Part shown: one piece after another, positions 19,716 through 28,213 of the stretch
Numbering within the stretch: the first letter of the stretch is position 1
Layout of the letters: each line of letters opens with the position of its first letter
NCBI GenBank assembly: GCA_017849585.1
Contig: JAFIGT010000015.1
Location: 124,001 to 188,000, forward strand
DNA from: Verrucomicrobium sp.
Lineage (GTDB): Bacteria > Verrucomicrobiota > Verrucomicrobiia > Methylacidiphilales > UBA1321
Direction: 5' to 3'
DNA length: 64,000 bases
The notes under the pieces: generated by a model
Seen by the model: only the letters and a program-made list of their open reading frames with translations
The model's database searches: none
What the model was told of the DNA's origin: nothing
Position numbers and translations under genes: made by a program

Positions 19716-19729
19716 TTTCTTGCAAGAAA
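19716..19729. promoter_or_regulatory. Candidate LacI operator for the plus-strand glycan cassette
   Basis: TTTCTTGCAAGAAA is a perfect 14-bp palindrome of LacI type, 58 bp before the first gene of the cassette and 52 bp after the LacI gene. TTGCAA inside it can act as a -35 with GATACT 17 bp later, so bound repressor would cover the promoter. Confidence 0.6.
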
Positions 19730-19787
19730 CAGGGGCATAATAGATACTTTGGATAACCCAATTCGAATTAGGTAAGGAGCTCGATTA

Positions 19788-20513
19788 ATGAATCCATTAT
19801 TGCTAATGATCAAACTGTGTCTCATCGCTGTTATTGTCGTTATTGCTGGTATTGTCACCCCGGAAAAAGCCTGTTCGGAGGTTTTGCTTTCGCTGGAGGG
19901 AACGACCCTGCCTACCACCCATGTCCTCACCAGTTTTAGTACGGGAACGTATGGTGGTTATGTGTGGAAAAATGATACCACTGCGACACCGGTACGCCGG
20001 GATGTCGGCCAGTCTTTTTACACGGCGGATAGCATAACGCTGGAATCGTTTGGACTGCAGCTCAACGGGAATATTCAGGGTGGTGATCCGGGCGCGGAAT
20101 TCACGGTGAGCATCTACCAAAGCAGTGCCTTGAATTCCATTGGAACCCTGTTAACGAGCGAGACGGGGATTTTCCCTACGAGTGGGATGGCGGCGGGAAC
20201 GGGAGCTGGGCAATGGCTCAATTTTGACCTGACGGACCTCACGTTGCAGGGGCAGTATTACTACACCTTGATGCTGTCGTGGACGTCGCCAGCGGTTAAG
20301 CGCAATCTGGTGTTTAGCGCCGTGACGTCGGGGGGCTACACAGGGGGGAGCGTCTGGTCTACTGAGGATGGCTCAAGCTTTGCTCAGCAGGGATCGGATT
20401 ACTACTTTTATGTTCAGGGGGTGGTGGTGCCGGAACCTTCCTCCACGGCCCTGCTGATGGGAGCCGGGATGGTCTTGATTGCCGGGTTGCGTTTGCGTAA
20501 CCAGCGTTCCTAG
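19788..20513 (+). CDS. PEP-CTERM exported protein
   Basis: This 241-residue protein has an N-terminal hydrophobic export segment (LCLIAVIVVIAGIVTP), a beta-rich mature domain with many Thr/Ser/Gly and aromatic residues, and a C-terminal VVPEPSS motif plus hydrophobic helix and basic tail (LRLRNQRS). The mature part (DVGQSFYTADSITLESFGLQL, then AEFTVSIYQ) resembles the choice-of-anchor beta-sandwiches found in PEP-CTERM proteins. It is the first gene after the LacI operator and lies 22 bp before the beta-helix genes, so it is probably a surface component of the same glycan system. Confidence 0.85.
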   Translation: MNPLLLMIKLCLIAVIVVIAGIVTPEKACSEVLLSLEGTTLPTTHVLTSFSTGTYGGYVWKNDTTATPVRRDVGQSFYTADSITLESFGLQLNGNIQGGDPGAEFTVSIYQSSALNSIGTLLTSETGIFPTSGMAAGTGAGQWLNFDLTDLTLQGQYYYTLMLSWTSPAVKRNLVFSAVTSGGYTGGSVWSTEDGSSFAQQGSDYYFYVQGVVVPEPSSTALLMGAGMVLIAGLRLRNQRS

Positions 20514-20535
20514 CGGAAGTTAACTAATTGAATAT

Positions 20536-22293
20536 ATGAAGCAAGTCGTGTGGGCGGTGTGTCTACTTTCCCTGATCTCAACCAAATACGTATTTGGTGA
20601 GGAAAAAGCCTTTGATCCGAGTGCGGCATTTCGCTCTTTGAGCGATCACCCTGTTGCGGTATTGACGATTCCACCGGGGCGGTATCGTCTGCCCAATGAG
20701 GGATTGATTCTGCGTGGGGTGAAGAATACGACGATCGAAGCGCGGGGTGTCACCTTCATCGCGACGAATAAGGACGCACCAGTTCTCCAGATTTTCCAGA
20801 GCGAGAACGTCAAGGTGGTTGGGGCCACGTTTGACTATGATCCGCTGCCGTTCACTCAGGGAAGCATCACGGCCTATGATGCCAAAGAGGGCGTGGCCGA
20901 ATTTGAGATTCACGCGGGCTATGCGGATGTGACGAAAGAATACGTCAAACGGCGTTTGGTCCATTTGTTTGAGAAGGACGCCCCGCGTTGGAAGCCGGGC
21001 TCGCCGGATTATTATGCGATCAAGATCGATATTTTGACGCCTCGCACCGGACGTATCTTTTTTGCCAAGACGGGCCGCGATATGATCAAGGTGGGGGACC
21101 GCGTTGTCTTCAACATCCGGCAGATTGCCGGTATCACCATGAAGCAGGGTTGCAAGGGAATCGCGTTTGAAGATGTGACGGTGCATGCGGCTCCGGCGCT
21201 TGGATTTTTGGTTCGGTTTTGCGAGGACTCAGGCGTTTATAAAAATGTTCGCATTGTTCCTGGTCCCAAGCCCGAAGGGGCGACGCAGGAGCGGCTTTTC
21301 TCCACCTGTGCGGATGCCTTTAATGCGGCGTATACGCGCAAGGGGCCGGTGATGGACGGGTGCGAATTTTCGTATATGGGCGACGATTCGGTGAACCTGC
21401 ATGGGGTCACTTTGCCTGTTCTGAAATGGATTGATGACCGCACGTTTCTTTCCATGCGTCCTCAGCGAGGCGATACGTTTGAATCGTTGATCCGGCCGGG
21501 GGATGAGATTCGTTTTCTGAAGGAGCCGAGCTACCAGATTACCGCCACCGCGCGGGTGGAATCCGCGGCTGCGGCGGAGGAAAATCGCGAAGCCTGGCAG
21601 GCCACGGCAAAAAAAATCTGGCCGACTTTTCGCCAATCGGATACGGCGGCCTTTTATCGCATTCGACTGGTCGAACCGGTCAGCGGTGTGGCGGCGGGAG
21701 ATTTTTGCGACATCCCCGCGACGAGCGCTCCCAATTTTGTCATCCGCAATTCTTCTTTTCATGATCATCGGGGGCGCGGACTGCGCCTGATGAGCAACGA
21801 CGGGGTCGTGGAGAACAACCGGTTTGAGCGGATCAAGGGTTCTGCCATCACGGTCGGTCCGGAGTTCGCCTACTGGCGCGAAGCGGGTTGGTGTCGCAAC
21901 ATCGCGGTGCGGAATAATCGCATTATCGATGTTGGGCAGGGTCTCAATATTACTTCGCCGGAGAGTTATTCGCCCGGGGCGATCGCGATCATTGCGCATG
22001 TCCTGCCACAGGGAATGGATACGCGCTATTATCCGGGGAACGAGGACATCACGATTTCCGGAAATACAATCGACGGTTGCTCGGTGAGTGGCATTAGCGT
22101 GGTTGCGGCGAAGAAAGTCAAAATCACGGGCAATACTCTGCGCCGGGTTAATCTCTCCCAAACGGCGGAAACCGCGAAGGAATACGCGCTGACGAGTTCC
22201 TCATCGATTTCGATTATTCAGGCGCAGGCAGAGGTGACCGATAATAAAATCGAGACGGAAACGGCGACGGCCAGCACTTCCGCGAATCCATGA
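20536..22293 (+). CDS. Secreted right-handed beta-helix protein A, GH110-like
   Basis: A signal peptide (VVWAVCLLSLISTKYVFG) precedes a 560-residue right-handed parallel beta-helix. Residues 255-290 read FSTCADAFNAAY, then FSYMGDDSVNLHG with D260, D283, D284 and H289; later FHDHRGRGLRLMS occurs. This layout resembles what I recall of GH110 alpha-1,3-galactosidases (a TSADATHF-like block followed by GDDatNvHG), which remove terminal alpha-galactose. I cannot run a profile, so GH110 or a close relative is inferred. It overlaps the next gene by 4 bp (ATGA). A mirror paralog of the same length is at 34670-36427. Confidence 0.75.
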   Translation: MKQVVWAVCLLSLISTKYVFGEEKAFDPSAAFRSLSDHPVAVLTIPPGRYRLPNEGLILRGVKNTTIEARGVTFIATNKDAPVLQIFQSENVKVVGATFDYDPLPFTQGSITAYDAKEGVAEFEIHAGYADVTKEYVKRRLVHLFEKDAPRWKPGSPDYYAIKIDILTPRTGRIFFAKTGRDMIKVGDRVVFNIRQIAGITMKQGCKGIAFEDVTVHAAPALGFLVRFCEDSGVYKNVRIVPGPKPEGATQERLFSTCADAFNAAYTRKGPVMDGCEFSYMGDDSVNLHGVTLPVLKWIDDRTFLSMRPQRGDTFESLIRPGDEIRFLKEPSYQITATARVESAAAAEENREAWQATAKKIWPTFRQSDTAAFYRIRLVEPVSGVAAGDFCDIPATSAPNFVIRNSSFHDHRGRGLRLMSNDGVVENNRFERIKGSAITVGPEFAYWREAGWCRNIAVRNNRIIDVGQGLNITSPESYSPGAIAIIAHVLPQGMDTRYYPGNEDITISGNTIDGCSVSGISVVAAKKVKITGNTLRRVNLSQTAETAKEYALTSSSSISIIQAQAEVTDNKIETETATASTSANP

Positions 22294-24020
22294 AACTTTA
22301 TCCGGCATTTGCTTGCTTCCTTTGCGCGCTGTTTCTGACTGGCCCTGCCAGCGGGCAGTCCACCGGGGAGGCCACGACTTCAGTTCTTCAGGATATGCCC
22401 GCGGAAGGCGCGGCAGTCGGCAGTTATCGTGCCGAGGATAAGGATGGGCTGCGGTGGTACTGGACGTTGGAAGGTCGTCGTGACATGGGTCAGTTTTTTC
22501 ACGTGGAAAAGGCCTTCAAGGCGGAGCGGTTGACCCTCCTGATCAATGCCGGCGCTGCCAAACCTCCGACTCTGGCTCCTTTCCGGTTGATTTTCGCGCG
22601 GCCCGCGCCGAACGGAGTTGGTCCTGGCGAGGTCATTGCGGTGCGTGAGGGCAAACTGCCGGGGCCTGGTGAGGTCTTGCGCAAGGGTGTCTGGCTGGCG
22701 ATTGCATTCGATTCGGTGCCGCTGGATCCGGGTGACTATTGCTTTCTGCTCCAGTTCGTCGCGGAAGGAGAAAAGAATTCCGTCGTATTAAACGTGGGAC
22801 CGATGAATGCCTATGCGGGTGGGAAGGGTTTTCAGTCGCTGTCTAAAGATCCTTCCAAATATGCAGCCGGAATGACGCTTAACTTCTTTTTGTTTCCGGC
22901 CGCGCCGAATGCAACGACGGCGAATCCTTCGGTCGCGCAGCCCGGCGGTTTGGAGACGACGACTGCAGTGAGGCCGTCCGCGCCGGGAAGAGTGTTGGAG
23001 GTGGATCAGCGCGGCGGCACCTCCTATGCGACGATTGCAGCGGCAACAAAAGAGGTGATGGCTGGTGATACGATCCGGCTGGCCAAGGGCAGCGGACCTT
23101 ATCGCGAAACGGTTTTTATTTCGCGTTCAGGTGAGGCGGGACGTCCGGTGATTTTTGACGGAAACGGCGAGGTGGTGACGGGATTTGAGTCGCTCCGGTT
23201 TAAGAAGGAGGGAGAGCGGTGGGTGTGCGATCTCACGACTTTTTTTGCTGAATTGAAGTATGTGCAGGGTTTCGAAAGGAAGGGCGCCATGTGGGTTAAT
23301 AACGCTCAGCCACTGGCTTTTCCGGGGGTGCTCTCTTTTCGAGGGAAACGCGTTTTCCAAAATGCGGAAAGCGGCCAGTTTTTGCCACTGGCTTCGCTTG
23401 CGGACGAGGGACGAAAATTGGTTTTGGAACCGGGCGTGGAACCGGATGGCTGGGAGATTTCCGCGCGGGAGATGGTCTTTCGCATTTGCAATGTATCGCA
23501 TCACCTTTACCGCAATACCCGGGCCAGCGGTGGCTTGAACGACGGTTACAACTTGCATGGCACGGGCACGGATCTTGTTTTTGAGAATGTCGAAGCCTTT
23601 CAGAATCTGGACGAAGGGTTTTCGGCTCACGACAAGATCGAATGCGTCATTCGCAAGGGTCGCTTTTGGGAAAACGACAATGGTCTCTGCAATGTCGCTT
23701 CGTGCTCCATGGTCGCGTCGGATGTGGAAACGTATGATAATAGCGGATGGGGTTTGGCTTTGTTGAATTGCCGGGGGGAACTCACTCGCATCCGTTCCTG
23801 GAATAATGGCATGCGCCAGATCTACTTTATGGCGGCGAGCGTGCTTTGCCGCGATGTCGTAGCGGTGAAACCTGCGTGGGAAAAGCGAAAATGGATGACC
23901 TCGCAGGAGTCCAAGCGTGATGTAGCCCTGGTTACTTACGAGAAATCCTCAACTGCCGCTGTAGAAGGAGATGTGGCCATTTCGGAATCGATGCCGACCA
24001 CTTCCATGCGATCCCCATGA
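22290..24020 (+). CDS. Secreted right-handed beta-helix protein B with extra N-terminal domain
   Basis: A signal peptide (FACFLCALFLTGPASG) is followed by about 200 residues of unassigned beta-rich domain, a linker rich in Ala/Thr/Pro, and then a right-handed beta-helix from about 245 (GGTSYATIAAATKEVMAGD, then GPYRETVFISRSG). LNDGYNLHGTG and NLDEGFSAHD are shared with the mirror paralog at 33636-34673, which lacks the N-terminal domain. Such helices often bind or cleave polysaccharides; catalytic residues are not identified. It is coupled by 4-bp ATGA overlaps to the genes on both sides, so its product level is tied to protein A and to the prepilin-like protein. Confidence 0.75.
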   Translation: MKLYPAFACFLCALFLTGPASGQSTGEATTSVLQDMPAEGAAVGSYRAEDKDGLRWYWTLEGRRDMGQFFHVEKAFKAERLTLLINAGAAKPPTLAPFRLIFARPAPNGVGPGEVIAVREGKLPGPGEVLRKGVWLAIAFDSVPLDPGDYCFLLQFVAEGEKNSVVLNVGPMNAYAGGKGFQSLSKDPSKYAAGMTLNFFLFPAAPNATTANPSVAQPGGLETTTAVRPSAPGRVLEVDQRGGTSYATIAAATKEVMAGDTIRLAKGSGPYRETVFISRSGEAGRPVIFDGNGEVVTGFESLRFKKEGERWVCDLTTFFAELKYVQGFERKGAMWVNNAQPLAFPGVLSFRGKRVFQNAESGQFLPLASLADEGRKLVLEPGVEPDGWEISAREMVFRICNVSHHLYRNTRASGGLNDGYNLHGTGTDLVFENVEAFQNLDEGFSAHDKIECVIRKGRFWENDNGLCNVASCSMVASDVETYDNSGWGLALLNCRGELTRIRSWNNGMRQIYFMAASVLCRDVVAVKPAWEKRKWMTSQESKRDVALVTYEKSSTAAVEGDVAISESMPTTSMRSP

Positions 24021-24649
24021 AACGATCCATCCCCAATGCTTTCACTCTCGTGGAGTTGATGATCACGGTCTCTTTGGTCGCGGTCTTGACCGGTCTGACT
24101 CTTGCGGGAACGGGCAAGCTCTCCTCGATGATGAAGTTGACGGTGTGCACGAATAATTTGCGGCAGATTGACCTCGTCTTGAAGAACTACGCAAACGAGA
24201 ATAATGGACTTTTGCCCGCCGGAAAAAACAACGATGTCAACGGCTCCAAGGTATCCTGGATGATCGCTGTACAGGTCTATGCCGGAATGAGTTTTCCGGT
24301 GGTGAATCAAAAGAATGTCTTTCTCTGCCCCTCTGCCATGCAGACCTATGCGGGTAAGAAGGCGCGCCGTACCTATGCAATGAATGGCGCAGGCACGGAT
24401 GGCACGGTGCCTGTTCGACTGGCGAACTATACGCAGCCGAGCGGAGTCGGCCTGATCATGGACTCTGTCGATAATGGAGCGAACGAAGGGGATGGTCGTT
24501 CGGTCTTTGGTCAGAACGATTATGAGTCGGCGGCCGAGTTTCGACATGACGAGTGTGTGAACATGCTTTTCCTCGACGGGCATGTGGAAACGATTCCCAA
24601 AACGCAGGGAGATCTCCTGCGAACCTACATTCTAAACTATAAACGCTAA
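24017..24649 (+). CDS. Type II secretion/prepilin-like protein with H-X9-DG motif
   Basis: The N-terminus has a prepilin cleavage motif (NA/FTLVELM with the conserved Glu) followed by a hydrophobic helix (TVSLVAVLTGLTLAG). The C-terminal half ends with H-X9-DG (RHDECVNMLFLDG), the hallmark of the prepilin-like proteins expanded in Planctomycetes and Verrucomicrobia. The central NLRQIDLVLKNYANENNGLLP is also typical. It is probably a pseudopilin-like envelope protein processed by a prepilin peptidase. Its start overlaps the beta-helix stop by 4 bp, so it belongs to the glycan operon rather than to a pilus operon. A mirror copy is at 32962-33639. Confidence 0.85.
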   Translation: MKRSIPNAFTLVELMITVSLVAVLTGLTLAGTGKLSSMMKLTVCTNNLRQIDLVLKNYANENNGLLPAGKNNDVNGSKVSWMIAVQVYAGMSFPVVNQKNVFLCPSAMQTYAGKKARRTYAMNGAGTDGTVPVRLANYTQPSGVGLIMDSVDNGANEGDGRSVFGQNDYESAAEFRHDECVNMLFLDGHVETIPKTQGDLLRTYILNYKR

Positions 24650-24661
24650 CTCCCTATTATT

Positions 24662-26071
24662 ATGACGCAAAAAATAGCTCAAATCCATACGACGAGTTCT
24701 CCTGCAATGGCGGACACAAAGAAAACAAAGCGCCGCTTCGCCTACGTCGGCACGGGGTGCCGTGTGAAGATGTTTCTCGATCCCGTGGCCGATCTTTATT
24801 CAGAGGAGGCGGAAATCGTCGGCTTGTGCGACGCGAGTCTTCAGCGTGCGACCTATCATCGCGAACGCGTGGCGGCCCGCGGCTACGAAAGGGTGCCGGT
24901 TTATGCTGCGAAGGACTTTAACCTGATGCTGCGCGATACCCGGCCTGACACAGTGGTGATCTGCACCATCGACCGGGAGCATGACTATTATATCAAGGAA
25001 AGCTTGCGGGCCGGTTGCGATGTGGTGAGCGAAAAGCCGATGACAGTCAATGCCGAGAAATGCGGGCAGATTCTGACGACGGTCAAGGAGACGGGGCGTT
25101 CCGTGCGCGTGACGTTTAATTACCGCTGGGCTCCGGGTGCTTCAAAAGTGCGCGAGATTGTGGCCTCCGGGGTGATCGGGAAAATCTGGCAGGTCAACAT
25201 GGAGTATCTGCTCAATACCAGTCACGGAGCTGATTACTATCGTCGCTGGCACTCGCAGAAAGAAAATTCTGGAGGACTGCTGGTCCACAAGTCGACCCAC
25301 CATTTTGATTTGATCAACTGGTGGATTGATTCGATCCCGGAGTCTGTCTTCGCCCGTGGCGGACTCTTTTTCTACGGTCGTGAAAATGCCGTGCGGCGTG
25401 GGGATGGGGCGTATACGGCATATCCGCGTTATCACAAGATGGAAACGAACAAAGATCCTTTTGCGTTTCGCTATGGGGATTGGGTGGTGGATGATGCGGA
25501 TTATGAATCGCACGTTTACCTTGATGCGGAGGCTGAAAGTGGTTACATCCGGGATCAAAATGTTTTCCGCGACGGCATCACCATCGAGGATGTCATGAAC
25601 GTGATGGTTCGTTACCGGAACGGAACTTTACTCAATTATACGTTGAATTCCTTCAGTCCCTATGAGGGCTATCGCGTCACCTTTACTGGTGAGCGTGGCC
25701 GTATCGAGTATGAGGAAAATCACGGTCCGCATCTGGTCGATGAAAATGGCCGCAAGGTCATCAATGACGAGCATTCCCATTCCGGAGGCCAGTCGCTCAA
25801 GGTGTTTCCTCATTTCAAGCCTCCGTATGAGGTGGCGATTGAAACGAAGTCCGGCGGACACGGCGGAGGCGATCCGCTGCTTCAAGAGCAAATCTTTAAA
25901 AAGAATCCGCCGCACGATGTCCTGGGCCGTTCGGCAGGCCACGAGCAGGGGGCTGCATCGATCCTGGTGGGCATTGCGGCCAATCGCAGTATGGAATCCG
26001 GGAAAGAGGTGACGATTGCAGACTTGGTTACATTGCGCCCCGGTGCGGTCAAGCTTTCGGAGCTGATTTAA
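24662..26071 (+). CDS. Gfo/Idh/MocA-family oxidoreductase
   Basis: This 469-residue protein has an N-terminal Rossmann domain (FAYVGTGCRVKMFLDPVADL), the EKP motif (VVSEKPMTV) with the catalytic Lys, and the C-terminal domain with KSTHHFDLINWWID. Family members are NAD(P)-dependent sugar or inositol dehydrogenases, and some use NAD as a catalytic cofactor for glycoside hydrolysis. There is no signal peptide; an ATG about 16 codons in (ATGGCGGACAC) could also be the start. It follows the prepilin gene by 12 bp and precedes the symporter, which suggests it handles the imported sugar. A mirror paralog is at 31623-32957. Confidence 0.92.
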   Translation: MTQKIAQIHTTSSPAMADTKKTKRRFAYVGTGCRVKMFLDPVADLYSEEAEIVGLCDASLQRATYHRERVAARGYERVPVYAAKDFNLMLRDTRPDTVVICTIDREHDYYIKESLRAGCDVVSEKPMTVNAEKCGQILTTVKETGRSVRVTFNYRWAPGASKVREIVASGVIGKIWQVNMEYLLNTSHGADYYRRWHSQKENSGGLLVHKSTHHFDLINWWIDSIPESVFARGGLFFYGRENAVRRGDGAYTAYPRYHKMETNKDPFAFRYGDWVVDDADYESHVYLDAEAESGYIRDQNVFRDGITIEDVMNVMVRYRNGTLLNYTLNSFSPYEGYRVTFTGERGRIEYEENHGPHLVDENGRKVINDEHSHSGGQSLKVFPHFKPPYEVAIETKSGGHGGGDPLLQEQIFKKNPPHDVLGRSAGHEQGAASILVGIAANRSMESGKEVTIADLVTLRPGAVKLSELI

Positions 26072-26084
26072 GTGAGGATCCTCC

Positions 26085-26110
26085 CCAACCGCCTCTTTGC
26101 AGGCGGTTGG
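26085..26110 (+). terminator. Intergenic hairpin between dehydrogenase and symporter genes
   Basis: CCAACCGCC (26085-26093) and GGCGGTTGG (26102-26110) form a perfect 9-bp stem with an 8-base loop. No T-run follows, so it is more likely a partial terminator, attenuator or mRNA-stabilising hairpin that lowers symporter expression relative to upstream genes. Confidence 0.5.
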
Positions 26111-26138
26111 AGAGAGGTTTGGACTCAACAGGTATCTT

Positions 26139-28148
26139 ATGCATTTTCTCGACTGGACCTTATTGCTTCTGCCCGTGCTGCTTGTTTTTGGTATCGGCAT
26201 TTACACGCAGCGTTATCTGAAGAGTGTGGCGGACTTTATGTCGGGAGGCCGTCTGGCTGGTCCTTATCTGCTTGCCGTAGCTCGTGGGGAAATGCAGGCG
26301 GGTGCGGTGGTTTTTGTGGCCTTGTTCGAAGTGATTTCCCGGGCTGGTTTTACCCTGGTCTGGTGGAGCTGGATCAGTGTGCCAATTACGATCCTGGTGG
26401 CGATTTCCGGTTTTGTGATCTATCGCTATCGAGAGACGCGGGCTATGACCTTGGCGCAGTTTTTCGAGCTGCGCTATAGCAAGCGATTCCGTGTTTTTGC
26501 CGGGGTTTTGGGATTTCTTGCTGGCATCATGAATTTCGGAATCATTCCGGCGGTTGGCTCGCGTTGCATGATTTATTTTCTTGGGTTGCCTGCGACCTTT
26601 ACGGTGGGGACTTTCAGTGTTCCCACCTACATTCCCCTGATGGCATTTTTCCTGAGTGTGGCGCTTTTCCTTACCCTGTCTGGAGGGTTGATTACCATGA
26701 TGGTGACTGATTGTGTCGAGGGCATTCTATCGCAGATCTTTTATCTGATCATTATTGCGGCTTTGCTCATGATCTTTAGCTGGTCGCAGATTCAGGATGT
26801 TTTGGTCAATCGTCCGGCTGGTGAATCCATGGTTAATCCCCTCGATTCGGGAAGCATCAAGGACTTCAATATCTGGTATGTGTTGATGACTTCTTTTGTG
26901 GGAGTTTACGGTACCATGGCGTGGCAGAACGCGAGTGCTTATAATTCGGCGGCCATCTCACCACATGCCTCCGTGATGGGGGGCATTCTCGGACGCTGGA
27001 GGGAGTTTGGTAAGGTCGCGGTGGTCACCTTGCTGGGAATTTGCGCCGTCACCTATCTGCAGCATCCCGATTTTGCTGCGCAATCGACTGTCGTTCATCA
27101 GGAGATGCAGGCGATTTCTGATCCGCAAATTCAAAAGCAAATGGAAGTCCCTATCGCGATTTCCCACTTCCTGCCAACCGGGATCAAAGGGTTACTGTGC
27201 GCGATTCTTATCATGGGAATTTTCGGAGGAGATTCGACTCATCTTCATTCCTGGGGCGGTATTTTTGTGCAGGATGTATTGGTTCCACTCAGGCGCAAAC
27301 CCTTTACGCCCAAGGAGCACATTAAGGTGTTGCGGCTTGCGATTGTTGGTGTCGCACTGTTTGCCTTCGCATTCGGGATGCTTTTTCAGCAGACCGAATA
27401 CATCACCATGTGGTGGCAGGCCACGACAGCCATTTATGTCGGTGGAGCGGGCGCTGCGATTATTGGCGGACTTTATTGGAAGAAAGGCACCACGGCGGGA
27501 GCGTGGACTGCGCTCCTGACTGGTTCATTGTTATGTCTGGGCGGCATTGTGGCACGGCAAATCTGGAGGGACGATTTTCCGCTTAACGGGACGCAGATAT
27601 CCTTTTCTGCCACGCTGCTTTCCTTGTTGTTGTATGTGGTGGTCTCGCTCTTGACCTGTCGAGAGGATCACAATATGGAGCAGCTGTTGCATCGCGGCAA
27701 ATATGCGGACCCTACGGATTCCAAGGAGTCGGCAACGGTGGCTGCGGACGATCGGAAGTTTACGTGGAGTAGGTTGATTGGCATTGATGAAAAATTCTCT
27801 TTGAGTGATCGATGGATCGCAGGCGGTCTTTTGGGGTGGAGCTTGCTTTGGTTTGCGGTGATGGTCGTCGGTACGACGTGGAACCTCCTGTCTCCCTGGC
27901 CGGTGGCGGTATGGTCGGATTATTGGCATGTTGCCGGAATTGGGGTTCCCATTGTCATGTGCGTGGTGACGGGAATCTGGTTTACATGGGGAGGACTGTT
28001 GGATATCCGACAGCTATTCCGGAGATTACATACGCAGAAGGTGAATCATCTCGATGACGGCTCGGTCGTTAATCATCAGAATCTGGACGAACGCGTCGCG
28101 ACAGAGCAAAGCAAATCTCGCACTGCTGCAGAACGCATTTCGCGATAG
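26139..28148 (+). CDS. Sodium:solute symporter (SSS family)
   Basis: ATG 26139 is chosen because it aligns with the start of the mirror paralog (MHFLDW versus MHWLDW); an upstream in-frame start at 26097 would fall in the hairpin. The protein of about 670 residues has some 13 hydrophobic segments, an early SVADFMSGGR loop and YRYRETRAMTLAQFFELRYSK, all typical of SSS transporters in Verrucomicrobia and Bacteroidetes. It should take up a sugar or related small molecule with sodium. It ends the plus cassette and converges on its own paralog with only 65 bp between stop codons. Confidence 0.92.
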   Translation: MHFLDWTLLLLPVLLVFGIGIYTQRYLKSVADFMSGGRLAGPYLLAVARGEMQAGAVVFVALFEVISRAGFTLVWWSWISVPITILVAISGFVIYRYRETRAMTLAQFFELRYSKRFRVFAGVLGFLAGIMNFGIIPAVGSRCMIYFLGLPATFTVGTFSVPTYIPLMAFFLSVALFLTLSGGLITMMVTDCVEGILSQIFYLIIIAALLMIFSWSQIQDVLVNRPAGESMVNPLDSGSIKDFNIWYVLMTSFVGVYGTMAWQNASAYNSAAISPHASVMGGILGRWREFGKVAVVTLLGICAVTYLQHPDFAAQSTVVHQEMQAISDPQIQKQMEVPIAISHFLPTGIKGLLCAILIMGIFGGDSTHLHSWGGIFVQDVLVPLRRKPFTPKEHIKVLRLAIVGVALFAFAFGMLFQQTEYITMWWQATTAIYVGGAGAAIIGGLYWKKGTTAGAWTALLTGSLLCLGGIVARQIWRDDFPLNGTQISFSATLLSLLLYVVVSLLTCREDHNMEQLLHRGKYADPTDSKESATVAADDRKFTWSRLIGIDEKFSLSDRWIAGGLLGWSLLWFAVMVVGTTWNLLSPWPVAVWSDYWHVAGIGVPIVMCVVTGIWFTWGGLLDIRQLFRRLHTQKVNHLDDGSVVNHQNLDERVATEQSKSRTAAERISR

Positions 28149-28213
28149 ATGTCCATTGCTTCCAGAATCGGCTTCAGGACGATGGCTCTATTTTGAGATC
28201 AGGGATCTCTTGC

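Noticed and set aside
28193-28207. Terminator between the two symporters (GAGATC/GATCTC)
   Set aside because: Six-bp arms with a 3-base loop and no T-run; weak, and part of it is close to the end of the minus gene.
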